The notes below the pieces were generated by a model. It was not told where the DNA came from, made no database searches, and was given only the letters and a program-made list of their open reading frames with translations. A program made the translations under genes and the position numbers. A DNA stretch of 64,000 bases from Sweltsa coloradensis (Eukaryota > Arthropoda > Insecta > Plecoptera > Chloroperlidae). Where the stretch lies: assembly GCA_024449915.1 (NCBI GenBank), contig JAMZAV010001725.1, positions 62,001 through 126,000 of the forward strand, written 5' to 3'. Positions 1 through 11,084 of the stretch are shown here, one piece after another; the first letter of the stretch is position 1, and each line of letters starts with the position of its first letter.

Positions 1-262
1 TTTGGTGAAAATCTGTGCGTTTTAAAGCATCACAATGACCAACGTTTTATCTACTAAAATTCCTGTTTTTAATCCAAAAGTTTTCTATTTCAAGGTAATT
101 TTGGTGAAAATCTGTGCATTTTTAAAGCACCACCAACTTTTTATCTACTAAAATCCTGTTTTTAATCCAAAAGTTTCCTATTTCAAAATAATTTTGGTGA
201 AAATCTGTGCGTTTTAAAGCATCAAAATAACCAATTTTGTATCTACTAAAATCCTCTTTTAG
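1..262. repeat. Tandem repeat, about 95-bp unit, 2.7 copies
   Basis: Units begin with TTTGGTGAAAATCTGTGC at 1, 100 and 193, so the periods are 99 and 93 bp. Each unit runs through an AT-rich stretch containing ATCTACTAAAATCCTG. The array is already under way at base 1, so it probably continues to the left. No coding potential is seen. Confidence 0.85.
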
Positions 263-599
263 TTAGATAGTAATTTGTAGTTATTTTATTTTCTCCTACA
301 TTTTTTTCAAAAGGGGGGAGGGGGTTTGTCCCCCCTCTCCCCCCCCCTTGGATACGCCACTGATCATATTATGTTTAAGTCAACTCTTCTCTTGAGTATG
401 GCAGATGAGTTGAATGTTAATTTTTATTTTCACTGAAAGCTAAACCGAAAGTTTATGTCAAAAGTAATTAATTTTTATATTAAGCTGGATCAAATTTGCT
501 AAATTAGTAACCATATTAAAAAATGATGGTTTGTTACTTTTATTAGATAAACGTTTAAGTTTTTCATATCGTTTACTAATTATTATCGTTGTCAAATTA
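263..599. other. Unassigned AT-rich DNA with G/C homopolymer runs
   Basis: No gene is recognised. The only notable feature is a G-rich then C-rich run (about 311-350) between the satellite and the first Helentron-like element. Confidence 0.5.
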
Positions 600-1293
600 T
601 TGGATGAGCAAAGCAAAGACTTCAATTTCAATGACCCCCCCCCAAAAAATCCGGGCAAACGGCATAAGCGATCTTGATGAAATTTTAAAGGAGACCTTCG
701 AAATCTCTGAACTTAGACGTGCCACGTTTTTGGGTACAATCGAAGAAATATTTCTTATGGATATCGCACTTCTACGATATTTTTCGATTTTTAGTGCGAT
801 ATTTTCGTGACATTTGGGCCGATTCTGACCAAACGATTGGGCTACAAAGTTCATATTTTACATGAACATTAAGGTTATGGTGATGTAGTACCTTGTGAAA
901 AAAAATGAAAAAGTTTCACAGAATCTATAGAATAAACGTACTTTTACGATTTTTTTCGATTTTTAGTGTGATATTTTCGTGACATTTGGGCCGATTCTGA
1001 CCAAACGGGTGGAACTACAACGTTCATATTTCACATGGACACTAAAGTTATGGTGATGTAGTACCTTTTGAAAGAGAAAGTTGAGAAAGTTAGCCAGAAT
1101 CCATAGAATAAAGGTTTTAATATGAGTTTTTTGGGGGTTTATAATAACATTAACAAGTAACAATAGAAACTCGAAAACAATCACCTACAATGCATTTAAA
1201 AAGCACTTGCAAAGGAAAAGTTGTCCTACGCAAACTAAAAACTTACAAAAAAGCTCATCCATCAACGCGGCGGGACTTAAGCGTTTTCCTAGT
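600..1293 (+). mobile_element. Helentron-like non-autonomous element, GGATGAGC family
   Basis: The element starts TTGGATGAGC and ends GCGTTTTCCTAGT. The subterminal inverted repeat GGATGAGC (602-609) pairs with GCTCATCC (1253-1260). It is followed by a short 3' hairpin, AACGC pairing with an imperfect AAGCGTT. The interior contains a direct duplication of about 180 bp (around 770-900 and 950-1090) carrying GTGCGATATTTTCGTGACAT. Five other copies or relics lie in the window. Subterminal inverted repeats plus a 3' hairpin fit Helentron-type non-autonomous elements; that classification is inferred, since no Rep/helicase ORF is present. The small ORFs inside are shadows. Confidence 0.65.
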
Positions 1294-3659
1294 ATAATTA
1301 AATTATATCTTTATCATATTATGTTCAAATCAAATAACGGTTTTAATGCTTATTACTATGCAAATAACATTCTTTCTACTAGAACTGAAAAAATGATAAG
1401 TTTTTAGTTTTTGTTATAGTTATAATATATTAATTAATAAAGACCACTATTGTAATCGGGTAACCACGAACAAGTATTTTCCTTATGTGGTTTCCATAAT
1501 AACGCGACAAAAACATACTTTTTGAAAAATGTACCTATATGTGTCTTAATAAATTGAATTGAATTGACTTGACTTCCAAAATAGGGGGAACACGTGTTAG
1601 AAAATCACTATTTCATCGATTATGAAAACACATTGAGATAACATCGTACATGTCATGAAACCAATCGAGTTAAAAGGAAGGTTAAAGTTGGTCTATTTTG
1701 ATTCATGATTCATCTTGATTCACCTTATGGCAAGTAAATCTTATCGTGCACATTGTCCACCAAAATGGATTTTATGTCCAAGCATATCCAGGTACAATCT
1801 GACGTGTTATCGTTGTCAACTATCTATACTGTTTGACGTCTTTTGATCATTACCTGCTTTTATGTTCTTGTGCTTATTAAATTTATGTTTAGTTTTTTAT
1901 TATTACATAATTATGTTTTGTTTAGTTGGTCATGATAATTGTGTTGACATTGTTCAACAATGGACATTTTCACAGTTACTTGTAAATCCATGGTTAATCC
2001 TTTAGTTTGAAAAAAATATAATGAAGAAAACTCGAACTGTAAATATTACAAAAAGAATAGAGTTATGTCAAATAATATACTTATTATTTTTTTTTTAGTT
2101 AAATACATATGTAACTTAGATACCTTGATCACGCATCGGGACCTTCAAATGCGTCGATTTTATACTTAAACATGGTGTATAGAAGTGTTACTTATACGTA
2201 AATTAATGAAATTGTGTAATTATGTTTTTTGTATGTTGTTCTGTATGAAAATGTCGGTGTTTTGTGCATTTTAGAATTCGCATAATTAAGAAATTTCAAA
2301 TTTTCTTCGGTGCGTTGTGCAAATAAATGTGAGTACTAACGAGCATAGTACATGAATGTCTCGTGAAGACTCTTTAAACAATATTATCGAAAAGCTTGAT
2401 ATAAAATCCGATGTAGCCGTTTAAATCGCCGACTACAATATAATTACTGTGACCGAGTAGGTACTTAATACAAGAATATTTATATTTATATATATATATT
2501 AATTATTTTTATTATTCATTGAGGCCGTTAACAACGAAATATTCAAACTTACTAATTTTTATAGACACATTTCTTTTGTTGTATTGACATTATGATTTGT
2601 TGATTAGATTAATGCACACACTTAAAAAACAAAATATTTCCATCTGCTTGGCAACGTAATTTTTTATATTTTCCTTGATTACATCATATAATCAATATAA
2701 TGTTAAATTTATTTACAACAACTTATATACACATCATCTAGGATAGAATACGAAATTACCTCCAAATCGTCGTATTCATTAATGTACAGTTCCGCCGTGT
2801 AACAATCTCCAAAGAAATGATTGGATGACAACAATTAAACAACTATTAGTGAAGCCAATTACATTCAAAGCCCGATCTGTTTTCCACTTGGAATTACATG
2901 ACGCTATATATTGCAAATTTGTTGCTGACAAAAATTTTAAATAATTTCTAGCTATACCATTGATACATTGAAATTCTGAATTTCTGTCCTGTTACTGTGA
3001 CCAACAGGCTATATGTGATGTTAGCGTCAAAACCACGGGAAATGTGTTTTAAAGTCGTCATCCAGAATAGCTTATTGGAAAAAAATGTTGGCCTTATAAG
3101 CTTGTTGAACCTGAACACACTGTCGTGTATAATTTAGAGATCACAGTGAAAAATGATCGTTCGTTGTGAGACATCCTAAATAAATAATAATTTAATTTGA
3201 AAGTTGCCACCGTTATAAATTTGATTTCAGTGGGAACTTTAAATCAAGGCGACATCCAACCTATAATCACCTCTTTGAATCGTCGTGGATGACATGAACC
3301 CATAATTTGTTATAAATAAACAAAATAACAGAAGTCAAACCTGACAAATCAGTATATGGACTGAGTGGGAACATATGGTTTTAATTATTTATTAAATTAA
3401 TAAATAAATATAGTGAAGTGGAAGGATCTTTGTTTGTATTAGTACTAATTTGAAATTTCGCACAAAGTGAAGGATTTAAAGCTTAAATTCTAAATACAGT
3501 GATTCACTAATGAGATATAATTCAGTGTAGAAATGATCCTAACAAGATGTGGGTTTTAATGGCGTAAAATAGGTGTCGAACAATTTTCCTTTGTGATGTC
3601 GAGTTGGGACTGACACAATGACTATAGTACTTTGTTGTCATGTTTGCTATTCGGAGATT
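1294..3659. other. Unassigned AT-rich intergenic or intronic DNA
   Basis: No long ORF, lectin exon, RNA gene or recognised repeat was seen on either strand. If CTL1 has 5' exons left of the window, this would be its intron. Confidence 0.5.
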
Positions 3660-5626
3660 TCTTCAGCACTACGTTCCCCGTGAGGCAATCGGTGAGCTGC
3701 CAGACGTACAGCAAGTAACAACCAACACTCTGTCCATTGTCCAATGTCCACATCTCTTTGGCCACTGTCCGATCACGGATTGAAACTGGAAACAGGCAAA
3801 TCTCCCGGTACCGATAACATTATCATTCATGTTATCCATCACTGTGCTAGGGTATTAGCTAAACCACTCCACAAAATATTTAAAACATTTCTAAGAACTG
3901 CGAAGTATCCAAATAGATTGAAACATGCAGAAGCTACACCCGTATTCTAGAAAAGAAAAATATTGACCTTTCTAATAACCACCCGATCTCATTGTTATCA
4001 GTGTTTTCTTAAATATTTGAAAAGATTGTTCACGCTAAACTGCTCAACCATGTTCGAAATTCTATTGCTCCTGAGCAACATGGTTTTTTGCTTTGCAGAT
4101 CAATCGTAAGTATTCTCGGCCTTCTCACTGATTTCATATCCAACAGCTTAAATAGCAATACCAAAATTGATTGTATCTACACCGAGTTTTCGTAGGCTTT
4201 CGATTCTGCCAATCATCCACTTCTTTTCCACAAACTTTCATCGCAATATGGTATCTCCGGTAATGTGTTGAATTGTTTGGCTGCGATTATTTCACAAATC
4301 GTACACAATAAGTTGTTATCGACAGTTGTTAGTCTTCACCTGCACGTCTGACCTCTTGTGTGCTCCAGGGGTCAATCTTAAGACCCTGTCTGTTTGTTCT
4401 CTTTGTAAATAACATTCCATCCCATTTGAGTAATTCACTATCACTACTATTTTCAGACGATGTTTAAATATAGAAGGTGATAAGAAGCTTGTTTCATTGT
4501 TTTAGGCTTTAAGCATTCCTAATCGTCCTAAGCAAGTGATGTGACAAGTGGCACCTGAATCTAAACATAGCAGTGTCAAATCATATTCCTTACAACAAAA
4601 CAAACGCTACCTATCGATTTCAATTATACCTTGGACAATTCACTATTAACAATGGTGTTCAAAGTAAAGCATCTTGGTGTGATCTATATCACCATGTTGT
4701 CTCAACGATCATATAACTTAAATGGTAATTAAATCTTTCCGCATGTTAGGTTTTATCAAGCGAAATTGTTCCACATTCTCAAATTCGACACTAAGCTACT
4801 TCTACGAGCACTTATTAGAAACAATGTTGAATAATACAGTTCGATATGAAACCCCCATTACAAAACATGGGTGAACAACATTGAGTCTTTGCAGAAGAAA
4901 TTAGTTAAATGGCTTTTTGTTTTAAATGAGCGTGATTATCACAGAGATGATTACCCCCTCCCTTTGCAATCAGTTCAATTTACAAACTCTCGAATGTAGA
5001 AGGCAAGCAACTAATGTGGTTCTATTAGTATATATTTTTAACAACTCCATCGATTGGAATAGCCTTCTGTCAAAATTCACTTCAATGTTCCCGTTCGAAG
5101 GTCTAGACACACTAACCTATTCAAAACACGCAAGTCCAGAATAAATTTATCTTAATTTGTAGTAATAAACAGAATTCAAGACAACTCTAATGACTAGTCT
5201 AAATCTGTAGACATTGACTTAACACAGTATTAAACTAAAATAATCAGAGATCGCATTTTCATGCTAAGTAATCACCAACATAACTTGTAATGCTATCATA
5301 ACTAGTCTTCATAGGGTCCATGTAACTGCCCCCCCCCACTTTTTTCAAAGAATGCAGGCCAGTTATATGGACCCGTCTTCAGATAATTGCTATGAAACAT
5401 TTTTATAACCTCAAGTTAATATTTTTATTTTGTCTATGTCTGTAATATGAATTTGTACTTTCTATGAGTATGTTCTCATTTGTTTGTACATAATCTTGTT
5501 CTACTTCATTTGCATCTACATCCTATATTTGATTTGTTATATTATTTATTATTCTTGTCCTGTTGTATTCGCCATTAGAGTACGTAGTACAGTTGCAAAT
5601 AAATACAACCAACAAACAAACAAAAA
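3660..5626 (+). mobile_element. Decayed non-LTR retrotransposon (LINE), 5'-truncated reverse transcriptase
   Basis: Conceptual translation on the + strand is broken by stops and frameshifts but keeps the order of a jockey/CR1-type reverse transcriptase: TGKSPGTDNI near 3795, then APEQHGF near 4070, then a degraded AFDSANH near 4200, an FSDD version of the catalytic YADD box near 4455, and the C-terminal LGFIKRNC and LQTLECRRQATNV segments (4750-5010). The 3' end has an A-rich tail with CAAA units (5596-5626). It lies immediately upstream of the CTL1 exon 3 splice acceptor. Not functional. Confidence 0.8.
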
Positions 5627-6904
5627 GTACTTTTTATTCCAAACAAATAAGTAAGGAAAAATACTTTATTGAATCGTACTGGTTTCAGTACCGGTGTAGC
5701 AGGGACCAGATACCCCCGGGATGGGATACCCCCCGGTATCCCAGCTCTAGGGATGGGATACCCCCCCGGTAGCCTAGCCCTAGGGCTGGAGTACCCTACG
5801 CAGGGCTAGGATACCCCCACGATATAACGTGTTATAAGAGAAAGGGGGTACTTGGTCTCTAGGGCTAGGATACCCCCTCGATATAACGTGTATAAAGACG
5901 AAGGGGGTACTTGGTCCCTAGGGATGGAATCCCTCCATGATATAACGTGTAAAAAGACAAAAGGGGGTACTTGGTCTCTAGGGCTAGGATACCCCCCACG
6001 ATATAACGTGTTAAAAGACAAAAGGGGGTACTTGGTTCCTAGGGTTGGGATACCCCCCACGATATAACGTGTATAAAGACGAAAGGGGGTACGTGGTCCC
6101 TAGGGATGGAATACCCCCAACGATATAACGTGTATAAAGGACGAAAAGGGGTACTTGGTCTCTAGGGATGGAATACCCTTTCACGATATAACGTGTATAA
6201 AGACTTGATTATATTAACGTTTAAATCAATGTGAACGCACAGACGCGCAGGTAAGATAAACGGTTTGTTGGGAATTTCTTGAATTGAAATCCATGTTGAA
6301 GATTTCCCATTTATGTTATTATGTCTCGCAATGGATCTTTAAAGCTTATTTTTTTCCAACAGGGTGCAAATATCAATATAAAAGTACTTTATTATTTTAT
6401 TAAATTTAAGTATTGATATTGCCAACCATTCAGCAGAAATCATCAACACCTGAGTGCGTTTATTTGAGTATTAAGCCTTTTATCTATTCTGTATAAATTT
6501 TATTTAATGTGAATTTCAATTGAATTATTTGCTTGGCATTTTTCTAGATTTAATTTATTTTAGTTGAGAAAGGTTTGACTGTTTATTTACAAGTTTTTGT
6601 GTTTGTGGCATTTTATTTATTTTTTAAATTTAATTTTCCTATATAGTTTTATTTTAGAAGATCAAATACCATTTTTTTAAATTATAGATATTTACATTGT
6701 TTTCTCAACAATACATGAAGGTAATGTACAGTGTTTCAAAGTAATGTAGTAGCTTCAAAAGCAACGTCAATTGTGTAGATCTTGATATACCGTAGTGTTT
6801 TCATCATTTCGTTGTAAAATTAATTAAATAATTGAAAATGGACGCTTTTAATTTACTTTTGAATCATGTGGAGATGTGATTATTTATTTGTCTTTGATGA
6901 TTAA

Positions 6905-7313
6905 TTGAGCGAGCGTAGCGAGGTCTCCACTTGACTCTTACGGCTCGAATGTCTGTTTTTGTTTTTTTGTTTTTTTTCTGTTACTGCTTCGGTATAGGTC
7001 GCACCGTTTCTCTGTTCGACCTGAAATTTTGCACACATGTACATACCACCTATGCGGGTTGCTGTATAGTTTTTGAACAAAATCCGATCGTTGGTTATTA
7101 AAAAAAAAAAAAAAAAAAAAAAATGTTTCGATCGTTATGAAATTTTGCAGGGTTAATAAGTACAACATTCTCTTCTATTCTACAAATTTTCAGCTAAATC
7201 GGTCAAGACCTTAAAGACTTATTGGTATGTAACATGGGAATGTCGTACTCGGGTCGTATTGCACGTACCGGTGCTCGCTCAACAACGCGACGGGACTTTA
7301 GCGTTTTCCTAGT
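6905..7313 (+). mobile_element. Helentron-like element, TTGAGCGAGC family, inside the foldback element
   Basis: The subterminal inverted repeat TTGAGCGAGC (6905-6914) pairs exactly with GCTCGCTCAA (7273-7282). After it come AACGCGACGGGACTTTAGCG and the common end TTTTCCTAGT. A poly-A run of about 23 bases (7100-7122) lies inside. Confidence 0.65.
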
Positions 7314-8263
7314 TATTTAACTTCATGGTCTTGATATTGCAATGAAATTTATTTTCGAATTTTGTTGTTTTATTTCCATATTAGTGCTTCATTTTTCGTT
7401 TTTGTAATATTTAAAATCCTCCAAATCCTCGTAACCTCTGGTTTGGACGAATTTTTATACTGTTTGTTAACGAGGTTTTACAACTAGTTATTTACCTCCC
7501 CAAATAAAATTTTAATAAATAAGTAATAATTGCTTTGGTTTTACTAACTAACAATGGAATGTGACACATTTCGTTACACAAAGACTTGCTTTTTGTACCG
7601 CATTGTAGGTGATTATTGCCAAGTTTCTATAGTTACTTGTTGATTGTGGTACTAATATCCCCTACACTACTGGGAATTTAAAAAAAAAAATTAAAAAATT
7701 AATTTAAATTCTTCATTTTATCACTTTTCTATTCAAAGACACATGTATATACAAATAATATTTTATAACTATTTTTTTGTATGCTCGTGATCTCAATATG
7801 CTTGTAATATGCCTAAAAACTACAAAGTTGTTGTCAAACTCTACTAGCAGTTTCTCAGGATACACTTTTTGAGACCATTTATTTATCTTGGATCTAGATT
7901 TGATGTAGTAAATATTAAGAAAGAGAATCGATGTTTTGTTTTTTTAATGAAAGAGAGTGTGGTCATGATGAAATGGAGAGTATTTTTTTAAATTTAATTT
8001 TAATTTTCTTTTCTGAATTTTTTATTTCAAAAATATTTGAAAAAAACGTAGATTTCAATTAAAACAAAACTAAAAAATTCAAAATCCCCATTCAAACATC
8101 AATCACAAAAATACTCTGCACTACATCATTACCACACAAACAACAACAAAACAAACAAACAACAACAACAAACACACACACACACGAACAAAACGGAACC
8201 AACATCAACTCTATGACAAAATTTAGTATTGAAGGCCTTCATCGCCAGTCTCCTATTGTTGTA

Positions 8264-9018
8264 ACTAGGAAAACGATAAAGTCCCGCCGCGTTGATGGAT
8301 AACCTTTTTACAGTTTTTAGTTTGCGTGGGATATCTTTACTTTTGCAAGTGCTTTGTTTTGCTGCCTACGCATTGTAGGTGATGGTGATTGTTGTCAAGA
8401 TGCTATTGTTACCTGTCAATTGGTATTATTTACCGTAAAAACTTGTATTAAAAGCTTTATTTCTATAGATTCTGGCTAACTTTTTCAACTTTTTCTTTCA
8501 AAAGGTACTACAACACCATAACCTTAATGTCCATGCATAATATGAACGTTGTAGCCCAACCCGTTTGGTCAGAATTGGCCCAAATGGCACGAAAATATCG
8601 CAAAAAAAATCAAAAAACTTATATTAAAAGCTTTATTTCTATAGATTCTGGCTAGCTTTTTCAACTTTTTCTTTCAAAAAGCAGTACATCACCATAACCT
8701 CAATGTCCATGTGAAATATGAACGTTGTAGCTCCACCCGTTTGGTCAGAAACGGCTTAAATGTCACGAAAATATCGCACTAAAAATCGAAAGAAATCGTA
8801 AAAGTACGATATTTATGAGAAATATTTCATCGATTGTACCCAAAAACGTAGCAAGTCTAAGTTCAATGATTTCGAAGGTCCCCTCCAATTTTCATTAAGA
8901 TCGGATATGCCGTTTGCCCGGTAGAGAGCGAACAAACAGACAGAAAAGCAAACAAAAAACAACGAGCTAAATTTTTGGGGGGTCGGTGAAATTGAAGTCT
9001 TCCTTCGCTCATCCCACA
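8264..9018 (-). mobile_element. Helentron-like element, GGATGAGC family, inside the foldback element
   Basis: In reverse orientation it begins GGGATGAGCGAAGGAAG near 9018 and ends at ACTAGG (8264-8269). The interior has two tandem copies of a unit of about 180 bp (8440-8600 and 8625-8790), the same unit as in the 600-1293 copy. Confidence 0.65.
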
Positions 9019-9590
9019 ATTAAAAAAAAAAAAAATGACATTTCAGTAAAAAAATAAAAATCATTTAATTAGACAAGGACGAAACATAAAATAATAACAA
9101 AATGATACTAATGTCATTTGGATAGAATTTTTGTACTAGGGAATACAAGTACATTAATACCTGTAAAAGTCATATATTAAACCTTTATTTCTATGCCTTT
9201 CAGCCCTAGGGCCCAAGTAAACCATTTCGTCGTTTAACACGTATATTCGTGTAAGGTATTCCATCCCTAGGGACCAAGCACCCCCTTTTGTCTATAACAC
9301 GTTATATCGTGGGGAGTATTCCAGCCCTAGGGATCAAATACCCCCTTTCGTCTTAATACACGTTATATCGTGGGGGGTATCCTAGCCCTAGGGACCAAGT
9401 ACCCCCTTTTGTCTTAATACACGTTATATCGTGGGGGGTATTCCATCCCTGCGTAGGGTACTCTAGCCCTAGGGCTAGGATACCGGGGGGGTATCCCATC
9501 CCTAGAGTTGGTATACCGGGGGTATTCCATCCCTAGAGCTGGGATACCGGGGGGTATCCCATCCCGGGGGTATCTGGTCCCTGCTACACC

Positions 9591-9883
9591 TGATTATATG
9601 AAAACATCAAACGAGTCCATCCCCGATGGCTACGAGTTGTTCCCGAGAGTGGGGTACTACAAGTTCCACCCCGAGGCTGCGATATGGGCTCGTGCGCGTC
9701 AGGTCTGCGCAGAGGAGGGCGGCCATCTTATTGTCATCAACTCGGAATACGAGGCTAACGTTGTGAAGCAACTCTTCACGCGGTTCCCCAAGGAGAAGAT
9801 TACAAATAATCCCGCTTGGACCGAATGGGCCTGGGTTGGGATTTATGAACAAGGCGCCAATGGGCAATACTTCACAGTGTTAG
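9591..9883 (+). CDS. CTL1 exon 3 (lectin domain, N-terminal two thirds)
   Basis: Encodes the start of the lectin domain: GYELFPRVGYYKFHPEAA, then ARQVCAEEGGHLIVINSEYE with the first domain cysteine, and the WVGIYE segment in the WIGL position. It ends in phase 1 at a GTAACC donor. Its first four bases lie at 5689-5692, across the insertion. The residues after ITN are NPAWTEW. Confidence 0.85.
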
Positions 9884-10860
9884 GTAACCCATCATGAATA
9901 AAAATGTTTGCTTTAACCTTTGTACATCATCTTAAAAATAGATCTTTCTTTAATGAGATAGGTACCAGAGTATTCAAAATGTATATACTTGTAGTCATGC
10001 ACAATAAGTTATTTTATTGAACACATTGCAAAATTAAACTTCACTCTTATACAATGAGCCACAAAATCACTATCATGCAGATGTTATCAAACTACGTCTA
10101 ATTGAATTGAGAATTTGTTTTGTCACCATGATAATTTGACTATAACTATTCCGGATCTCAATTTTATTTTATTTTGTGGTATCAAAATATTTTTAAAATA
10201 CAAATTATGTATTAAATCATTTCTTGAACAAAAGTGTCATCACTCATATGGATTTATTTATTATCAATATTAATTATTAATTTGGGTATGATCAAGCGTA
10301 TTTATTTCCAGGTATAGACGAAATAACATTTGTCATTATCAAGCTTATATGAAAAATTAAAACCTCGAAAATAAATTATTAACTCTGACACAAAAAACGA
10401 CAACAAACTGGGAACTCAAAAACAGGAACAATAATAATTATTCGTAGGGTGTATTGTTATACTGTTTTTTAAAGTCTCAGTATACCAGGGTTGATTGTCG
10501 ATGAAAATGATCTCCTGCCTGAAGAACGACTAGCAAAACTTTCACTAAGATAACAACAAAGCTATGGACCATTAACGTTTACCTGAAAGATTACTGATTT
10601 CTAGTCTCTGATATCTTAAATATTGTCTGTATCAAACATTGAAAAAAGGCAGGAAGAACTGTCCAAAATGTTGGTGCTACAATGGAAAGTTAAAAGGATA
10701 ATCTCGAAAAAATCATTATTTCTCATGCGTAGGCTATGTATCCCCCGTGAAAGCACTGTTCTAATTCCTTTAAAATAGTGTATTATACATATCAAATTAA
10801 TATAGCGAATTGTGATGTTTGCAAAGGTAAACACGATTAATTAATTTTTATTGTCTACAG

Positions 10861-11012
10861 GTCAGCCTTGGAACAAGACGGAGTTCTCCCGATGGTTTCC
10901 TGGCCAGCCTGACAACGTAGGAACAGACGATTGTATGTTTGTGCATTCACTCAGTGGTGCGTTAAACGATCACCCATGTCCTTACAGAGCTCCATTCATA
11001 TGTGAATTTTAG
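10861..11012 (+). CDS. CTL1 exon 4 (lectin ligand loop and stop)
   Basis: Follows a CTACAG acceptor. Encodes an N-glycosylation site (WNKTEF), the QPDN ligand motif, DDC, LNDHPC and FICEF, then TAG: the second to fourth conserved cysteines of a C-type lectin domain. Confidence 0.88.
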
Positions 11013-11038
11013 TTTGTCAGCTGTAGATGAAATGATGC

Positions 11039-11044
11039 AATAAA
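11039..11044 (+). promoter_or_regulatory. Polyadenylation signal of CTL1
   Basis: AATAAA 27 nt after the CTL1 stop codon. The CTL6 copy has the same arrangement. Confidence 0.6.
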
Positions 11045-11084
11045 ATAATAAAAAGCACCACAGAATATAAATATGATATTCTTA

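Larger units (their letters stand above)
5693..9590. mobile_element. Foldback-like element, 3.9 kb, long inverted ends built of tandem 60-bp units
   Basis: Starts GGTGTAGCAGGGACCAG and ends with its exact reverse complement. The inverted arms (about 5693-6215 and 9195-9590) consist of a unit of about 60 bp containing CACGATATAACGTG and GGGGGTACTTGGTCCC; I count about seven units on the left and four on the right. The middle has no transposase ORF but carries two Helentron-like elements (6905-7313, 8264-9018). It interrupts CTL1 exon 3. Joining the flanks after removal restores the paralogous exon sequence, so there is either no target duplication or a 2-3 bp one hidden in ACC/CC. Confidence 0.8.
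5689..11012 (+). pseudogene. CTL1: C-type lectin gene remnant (exons 3-4) split by a 3.9-kb insertion
   Basis: The 3' half of a secreted C-type lectin of the insect hemolymph LPS-binding / immulectin type. The splice acceptor and first four bases of exon 3 are at 5687-5692; the rest of exon 3 is at 9591-9883 and exon 4 at 10861-11012. The insert at 5693-9590 separates them. Joining the two sides gives the same start as the CTL6 paralogue (V-P-D). Exon 4 carries a QPD galactose-type motif and the three remaining canonical cysteines. Exons 1-2 are not in the window; they may lie to the left. With exon 3 interrupted, normal splicing is unlikely, although the reading frame after the insert is intact. 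A polyadenylation signal remains at 11039. Confidence 0.8.

Noticed and set aside
5818..6197. CRISPR-like array (regular units of about 60 bp)
   Set aside because: No unique spacers, the units are contiguous tandem repeats mirrored at the other end of a mobile element, and the DNA is eukaryotic.
9607..9867. Antisense ORFs of 86-110 aa across exon 3 (also at 22154-22414, 31466-31747 and 48313-48645)
   Set aside because: They recur in every copy only because exon 3 is conserved; the codon pattern and splice sites belong to the forward strand.
9508..9897. ORF running from the foldback right arm into CTL1 exon 3
   Set aside because: No ATG at its start, the first part is repeat-encoded, and the real exon boundary is at the acceptor upstream of the insertion. 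Kept only as a note on possible exonisation.
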